From positions 104,546,141 to 104,610,140 of the forward strand of contig CM043942.1 in assembly GCA_014529385.2 (NCBI GenBank): a stretch of 64,000 nt of DNA, in the 5' to 3' direction. Position 1 is the first letter of the stretch. Every line of letters begins with the position of its first letter. The notes under the pieces are model-generated. The model was not told where the DNA came from. It worked only from the letters and a program-made list of their open reading frames with translations, and made no database searches. The stretch is from Adiantum capillus-veneris. Lineage: Eukaryota; Streptophyta; Polypodiopsida; Polypodiales; Pteridaceae. Positions 58,160 through 64,000 of this stretch are shown piece by piece. Position numbers and translations under genes: made by a program.

Positions 58160-59324
58160 AAAAGGTTCTGCCACATGCACATAATGTGGAATCCAGATAA
58201 CATAGATTGGTAAGGTTCACTCTTCCAGCATTGACAAGATCTCATCACCATCATTGATATGATTTTCCACATACTTGCGGCACCCCCTCGAGTCTAGAGC
58301 CACATCTATATCGCTTACATCACATCCTTTGATTGGCACATCATCAAGGAAAGGCATTATAGTTTGAGGTATGAAGTCACGTAGGACTTTCTTCATACCA
58401 TTCATCATATGGCATCTGAATTAGTTGCTCCCTGAGGTCAGTGCATATCTTTACCAAACCCAAGGGTGTCATCATGGTAGACAGATCCCTACTTTCCGTT
58501 TCTAGTTGGAACTAATCATACCCTGAGTAAAAATCTTCCATAGAATATATTTCCCTTCCTGCAAATTCATCTACAATTGGTCTTGTACCCACATTTCTAA
58601 TTATAACCTTGTTGATAGGTTGGATATCCTATATTAAGCGTAAAGAACCATTTTTCTTCGGAACTGTGAACCACCTCTTTGAATATGGAGCACAAGAAGG
58701 CTCCAAAATACCCATCTTGATCTTTTCATTAAGCAACTCAATAAGTTTTGGCAAATGAGCCTTTCGAATTGGAATAGGCGAATTGGAATAGGCCACAAGT
58801 TCCAAGGTACATGAGGGATAGTGATGATCAACATAGGAGCAACAATGGATGGATCAACACACACTATCTCATGAGGCTCAAATGTAAAATATTTTCCGTA
58901 GGAGCAAGCATGTCTTCAAAGCAGATCTTTTCAACTTTTGTCAAATTGTCCTCGCAACCAACCTTTTACTCCTTCAAAGAATCCTGTATGAACTTGTGTC
59001 CAATCTTGCTTGGGTCGTGAAGGCTAGGTTGCAAAAAGCAGCTTGTTCCATCTTATTTGTGCAATCGTTTGGTAGACATAATGCCACTGGTTTCACTTTC
59101 TTCGCCATAGACTTATACTTAGTCTCCACTCGTACATGAACACCTTGAGCATTTTTGAAATCCTCAATGACTTTGTACATTTCTATTGAGCAAAATTTCA
59201 CAACCTCACTTCCCATACGCAAATTGCAATCCACTAAAGACTCCAAGTCTTGCATAGTATCCAAAAATGAACAATCATCAAATACACCTGCAATGCTTTC
59301 ATCATCTTCTAGCACACCATTCAT
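58160..59324 (-). pseudogene. gypsy-2 reverse transcriptase, broken
   Basis: Reading right to left, 59324-58974 gives MNGVLEDDESIAGVFDDCSF and ETKYKSMAKKVKPVAL, the linker seen also in gypsy-1. 58864-58634 contains IITIPHVPWNLWPIPI, the RT entry. 58408-58217 has MMNGMKKVLRDFIPQ and the catalytic FLDD at 58351-58340, followed by VPIKGC. Frameshifts and stops separate these blocks. Confidence 0.75.
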
Positions 59325-59339
59325 CTTTGTTGGACGGGA

Positions 59340-60830
59340 AGCGACTCACACACCCATGAAGTGCATGCAAACACTACCTAGATCAACATAATGTCAATCG
59401 AGGACACAGATGACACGATAGGCACATGGAGGAAATCTCTTTAGCTTGTCAGGCTGAGACCATCCTACACATACAACACTCTGGAAGGCCAACTAAACCA
59501 CAATCAAGAACCTCACTGCTCTCAAGTACACCACCTAGCCACATACACACATACAGAAGGTAACTCACCTAATCATGCCAGATTCGTACGAAACTTAAGG
59601 AACACCATCCCCTCACTAGGATACACCTGTCCCTAAGCTTCTACACTCAAAACCCTCACTCTAAACCCATCTACGGAAAACGCGTAGAATGACAAAACAT
59701 AATTTTGAAAGTGCCCGAAACTAAAATTTATGAGTACCTATGCGTAGCTTATGTCGCCACGATTCTATAGACTACTAGCACGCAGAAAACGGACATCGTT
59801 TGATACACTTACAGCCACAAATAGCTCGTAGATGCGTCGGCGTATGCGCTTCGTCTCGCGTGGAATGCTTGGCGTTGTCGCGTAGCTCTCCTCGAGCCTA
59901 CACCAATGGTGCAGTCGGATCTCCAATGTGTTGAGCGAGCGGGGAGTAGCGAGAGGATGAAGCTCACAGTCACTCTCTTTCTCTCTCACACACAGTAGAC
60001 GGCAGCGCTAAGTTTGATTATGATAAAAGTCCTTTTACAAAATGACCTAGGTACCTTATATACTAAGGCTACCTTAGGTTTAACCAAAAATGGGATTGAA
60101 AGGGTCAAATGGCTTTGTATTTACAATCTGGAAGTGCCATTGCACCCCGACTTCTGAAACTAGAATAACTACTCATTAAAAATGACGTTTATAGCCATAA
60201 TCCGTAGCATTTCATAACTCGCAAAAGATAAAACTTTGGTACGAAACTTGAGTTATGTTGTGTTGTTGACCCAGCGGTCAACAATCTTCAAACCTCTTTG
60301 TACACTATTTACATGTTGTCGTTCAAGTCCTCACACTTTGTAAAAGCAATAGATCCATAGTCTGTTAATTCTACAAAACTTGTAGAAAACATTCCTTTGC
60401 ATATACATCATGCGAGAACTATTCTCTTCTTGTACCACTGCAATCCCACTCCACAATGGTACATGGCCAAAACCCCTTATATCTCTGTAGTACTTAAATT
60501 ATTTTTTTGTCTTTGGCAAGGGTTTCTCTCTAAGTGTTTCACGGTTCCTTTCATGGTCCACACAAACAGTAAGGAACTGTACTGCATGCTTCCCATCCCT
60601 GTTCCTTATCCTTGTTGGGGTAAGCCCAACTTGTGGTGACAAAGTGGTGTCTATGTATGAGGCTTGCATAAATTGGTTAGACCGGAGGTCCCTAACACCT
60701 TAAGGTTTTGGGGTCTGGATGGCTAGACCAATTTGTGGAACGTCACAGTTAAGCGCATATGCGCGGGAACAGTACTGGGATGGGTGACCTCCCGGGAAGT
60801 TGTTGCCCTCATGACCTACAACAATCCTTG
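59340..60830 (+). other. Non-homologous segment replacing part of gypsy-2, with a 5S-like end
   Basis: Gypsy-1 has only about 500 bases between its protease end (YITAVRMETKV) and the RT linker; here about 1.5 kb of unrelated sequence stands instead. No TNP, RT or gag domain is visible in it. The segment carries a 5S-rRNA-like stretch at 60736-60800. Ends are not resolved, so insertion plus deletion and a solo LTR or SINE are all possible. Confidence 0.5.
60736..60800 (+). rRNA. 5S-rRNA-like fragment (internal promoter region), not a full gene
   Basis: CAGTTAAGCG (box A-like, 60746-60755) is followed by AGTACTGGGATGGGTGACCT and CCCGGGAAGT (60771-60800). This is the intermediate element and box C of plant 5S rRNA, with the usual spacing. 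The first half of the gene and the normal 3' end are absent. Plant Cassandra TRIM elements and some SINEs carry such 5S pieces; which applies here is open. Confidence 0.7.
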
Positions 60831-61136
60831 CATATGTTGATCCATCACCTTGGTTTCCATGCGAGTAGTAGTGATGTATGGTTGTCCAAGGATAAGAGGG
60901 TATGTAGACATCTCTTGCACAAAGACATTTTGGTCATCTTTCACATCCCCCATAGTCATCTTTACATTTGGACAAGCTCCGTACAACTCCCTTGATGAGT
61001 TGTTTGCTACGCGAATCATCCATTCATGATTTATATCAATTGTCCATTTTCCCTTTTGATAAAGACTCTTTGACATAAGGTTAATCTTTGACCCATGATC
61101 TATCAACGCAATGTATGGCTCTTCTAAGTCTCCCAC
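60816..61136 (-). pseudogene. gypsy-2 protease, truncated at the C terminus
   Basis: The frame reads MGDLEEPYIALIDHGSKINL, where DHGS stands in the place of the usual D-T/S-G catalytic triplet, then KGKWTIDINHEWMIRVAN, ELYGACPNVKMTMGDV and LILGQPYITTTRMETKV. After METKVMD the homology to gypsy-1 stops and the foreign segment starts. Confidence 0.75.
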
Positions 61137-61310
61137 TTTTACCAGGGTCTCAGTAGTTGCTCTTGCTCAGTGACACTTCAAGTAGTAACTCTTGTGAGTG
61201 GTCTCGACTTCATCCTTATCATTCAAGAAGTAAACGTGTTTTACTCCTCCCCTAGACTTGTAGCATCCAACAATAGTTTCTTCACCTTGCTCGTCGTAGA
61301 CCTATACACC

Positions 61311-63043
61311 CTATGCATTTAAAGTCTCTTCTTCACCTTGTACATGCATAGATTCAGTAAGAGACTGCTGCTTCCTCTTTATGATATCAATTATTTCTTC
61401 ATGAAACTCCCTCTTTGCTATTCCAAGGACCTCACCCAAGGTAAATTCCACCTTACTATTTAAAATCCTCTCTTCCAAAACCTTTTTGAGATTGGTTTCC
61501 ACCTCTATGTCCATATGGAGTTTGTAGGCCGGACCCTTTGCTTTAGATTTTGTTGCATCCTTCTTCTTTTGTTTAGAGGCTTCCTGCATAGGCACTTCAA
61601 GGACAGGCATCTGTTGCATGGAAGGTGAACTAGGAGGCACTGTGTCATTTCTGCCTCCCCTCCTTGTCGCCCATTTTGGCCCTTCATTCTCCTCACGCCT
61701 ACATTTCTATTCGAAAATGGCCTCATTGGCTTGACATTTGGCAATGTATGCATGCACTAACAAAGAATCTACAAAGTCGTTCCAACCTGTTTCTAGCCGA
61801 ATGCAGTCTCCAGCTTCATGTATGACCTCTTTAGTCATTTTACCCTTCACAACAGACTCTATTGCCCATGGCCACAGTTCTCCAATCCCATTAGATGCTT
61901 CTTCTTCAACCTTGACTCCTTTTTTCTTTATAGGCTCCACCTTCAACCCATAGGCGGCTGCCTCAACCATTGAGATGGCATGGCTAGTAGCCATGTCCTC
62001 AGCCAGCTTCTTCATCCCACCTTTGCCAAAGTTTGTCCCCAAGAGCTTACCTATTTCGCTTAAGTGAATTTTTTCATCTTTAAAGAAAACAAGCTCCTTT
62101 GTCAAAGCGTCTTTAAAACTTTCACAATCCCTCCTTGCATGGTCAGTATTGTCACACCATATGCATCTATTTACAAAACCTTTCCTACTTTGAGGTCATT
62201 GCCCTGTAGGTTGACCTGACGGTTGCCCCTTCTCTTCTAGCCTTGTAAGCTTTAACTTTAGCTCTTGCATTCCTTTAACAATATCATCAAGGATAGATTT
62301 ACCACTCTTTGGAAACACAATCACAGGCTTTACAGGACTCTTGACACACTTAAGACTTGAGTAGGGTTGACTATCATTTTGTCTCTTCGTCGTTGTCGCT
62401 TACTTAGCAGCAAAATGGTATCTTCGACCTCATTCCAATCGGTCTTTAAGCCTTGTTCAGCATCTTTGTCCTCAAGTAGTAACTCTAGCTTCTCTTGAAT
62501 CTCTTTACATGCTGCCTACAAAAATAGCTTTGTCTTCTCCAAGTTTAGGGTAGCCTTTTTAGTCCTTGAAAGTTGAACATAGCGGCGTTCAAATTCCCTT
62601 AGCAGTTCGGTAGGCGAAAGTCCCTCTTTTGGCCGAACTATCCACTCTAAAAAAGTCCTCAATGCTAACCTTTCGGAGTCCTCCATGAAATACTCTTATT
62701 TTAAGGCTAACTTGAATGCTTCCCATGTTTCCCCATGCTTATTTCTAATTCCCCTTACATGCTCTCTGATCTCAGGAACCACAGCTAGCTCAAAACTTTG
62801 TACCATCTCTACTTCGGACACTTGATGAAGCTCCATCTCATTTACATACCCACAAAGATACTTTGTTACATATTTATCTTTAAATTGGTCCATTTTCTTC
62901 ACCAAGGATTGAAGTGCTTTGGTTGATGAAAGCTCCCTCCTTTCCGCAGCATGATGTTGCTGCTGCATAAACACCACAAAAGCTTGAAACATTTTCATTG
63001 TGACTAGATCAAATCGAACCCCTTGTTGCTCTTGTTTCTCCAT
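61311..63043 (-). pseudogene. gypsy-2 gag and gag-protease spacer
   Basis: The start at 63043 reads MEKQEQQGVRFDLVTMKMFQ. A TAA at 62696-62698 follows KLALK, and the same frame resumes EYFMEDSERLALRTFLEWIV. Farther on are a Cx2Cx4Hx4C knuckle (CIWCDNTDHARRDC, near 62155), FFKDEKIHLSEIGKLL (62105 on), LWPWAIESVVKGKMT, and the spacer KKVLEERILNSKVEFTLGEV (DUF4100-like, 61640-61311). Several stops and one frameshift near 61700 break it. Confidence 0.75.
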
Positions 63044-63115
63044 AGCTTTACAGCTTTAATTTTAAACCTTCAATGAAGCTTTTGAACCCTCACCCTAGCC
63101 TACTTCGCGTAAATG

Positions 63116-64000
63116 TGTGAAGAAGTGCGCAGTGCGACTAGGAATGCACCGGGCCTCTGATTGTGAGGATTCCTAGCAAAATCAAGCAAGGCGTAGATGA
63201 TTTGAAGCCAAAAACACACTCACATAGAACAAAAATCCATCCATGAAAGCTCCACTTTGAAAAAAAACCAATACTAATTGAAAACTCTTTTCTGTGGAAG
63301 ATTAGGTGTAGCCTCGCTCCCAATTGCACAAATGCAGTGCTCATTCGACCTATTAAAAACCCTAAATTGACGTTGATTCTTCGTCGTGACCATTTCATGG
63401 AAGCTTCAAAACTTCATTACAGAAGCCAATGTAGTTATTTAAGGAGGGAAAACCCTAATTGGAGGCCTTACAGCCTCAACCATTTAGTGAAAGCAACACG
63501 GACTGCACTAGCACCCTCTATTGGAATGGTTGTATCTCCTTGCTTACATGCCCAAATGAGCTCATTCTTGGCTCTAAAGTTTTCCTCTCATATTGAGTAA
63601 CAACGGCATTGTCGTTGGTGTGGAATTTTGAGCCATTTTTTGCTATTTTTTGGCTATTTTTTACCGTTTTATGGACAAAAATACCCCTTTTTGTTCGTAA
63701 AATATCCAAATAAGTTGGGAAAAATCCCTAAATTTGTGGAAAATCCCATTGGTCTCAAATTCATGTTGAAAATCATTTTCCACTCGGTAAGCACTTTTGA
63801 CACGCCTTTTATGCCTACGTATGGAACCTGCTATTTTTGGCTCCGCATTGAACTTTCTAGGCAAAACAAGCGTGCCACTTTGAAACACTTGAAATCTGTA
63901 CATTCCTAAAGAAAATTAGGCATGATTTAATGTGGTAACACATGCAATGGTTCCACGTCCGTGGCCTTGCCTGCCTGACAAGATATGTACACACCTGCAA
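63116..64000 (-). repeat. gypsy-2 5' LTR, cut by the window edge
   Basis: It matches 54179 onward through the right edge of the window with scattered changes. On the minus strand it would end ...CTTCACA at 63116, followed by the leader and gag. No TGG-type primer site is evident right after it, so either the edge is slightly off or the primer site has decayed. Confidence 0.8.

Larger units (their letters stand above)
54179..64000 (-). mobile_element. Ty3/gypsy retrotransposon gypsy-2, decayed, 5' end outside the window
   Basis: The direct repeats at 54179-55186 and 63116 onward begin (plus strand) TGTCAAGAAGTGCGCAG and TGTGAAGAAGTGCGCAG. Between them, read right to left, are gag, protease, RT, RNase H and integrase of the gypsy-1 lineage. 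It is broken by stops, by MITEs at 56713-57171 and 57897-58147, and by an unrelated segment at about 59340-60830. It was inserted into the minisatellite of the host repeat family. Confidence 0.88.

Noticed and set aside
60640-60812. Complete 5S rRNA gene
   Set aside because: Only the box A to box C part matches; the 5' half and the true 3' end are missing.

Overview
The window looks like intergenic, transposon-packed nuclear DNA of a land plant. The evidence is two CACTA (En/Spm-type) transposons with TNP2-type transposase genes split by GT-AG introns, Ty1/copia elements with an initiator-tRNA-Met primer site, Ty3/gypsy elements, MITEs with target-site duplications, and dense (CT)n, (CA)n and poly-C/poly-G tracts. 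I see no intact host gene, no full-length rRNA or tRNA gene, no organelle segment and no CRISPR array. The species cannot be settled from sequence alone. A vascular plant with a large repeat-rich genome fits, and a fern or lycophyte is possible but unproven.

Layout. 1-3800: right part of a CACTA element (CACTA-1, transposase on the minus strand, terminus at 3800), with a broken host-like HMA (metal-binding) domain fragment at 2340-2709. 3801-11027: gene-poor DNA with simple repeats, two LINE 3' ends (5750-6661) and a terminal-inverted-repeat element with tRNA-like Pol III boxes (10161-10534). 11028-20774: a Ty3/gypsy element (gypsy-1, plus strand) with long LTRs, all domains broken, and a hAT-type MITE in the 3' LTR. 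20775-31690: decayed retrotransposon pieces in both orientations. 31691-35642: no recognisable gene.

35643-47046: a 1,350-bp repeat present head to tail. An 8,581-bp CACTA element (CACTA-2, 37043-45623) sits in the second copy with a TTT target-site duplication, and the matching empty site survives in the first copy at 35689-35691. CACTA-2 carries a broken TNP2 gene on the minus strand and a divergent three-coding-exon second gene on the plus strand. Between them lie a 12-bp-spaced ladder of the same motif that crowds both termini, a TATA box, a noncoding first exon and a leader intron filled with a palindromic array. This suggests a self-regulated transposon promoter and is the most interesting structure in the window. 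47047-52935: a copia element with 227-bp LTRs (48059-52206) nested in an older minus-strand LTR element. 54179-64000: a minus-strand gypsy element related to gypsy-1 (gypsy-2), interrupted by two MITEs and by a segment holding a 5S-rRNA-like stretch, and running off the right edge.

Almost every coding region has stops or frameshifts. The genes work together only in the sense of former transposon cassettes: gag-protease-RT-RNase H-integrase in the retroelements, and TNP2 plus an accessory protein in CACTA-2.
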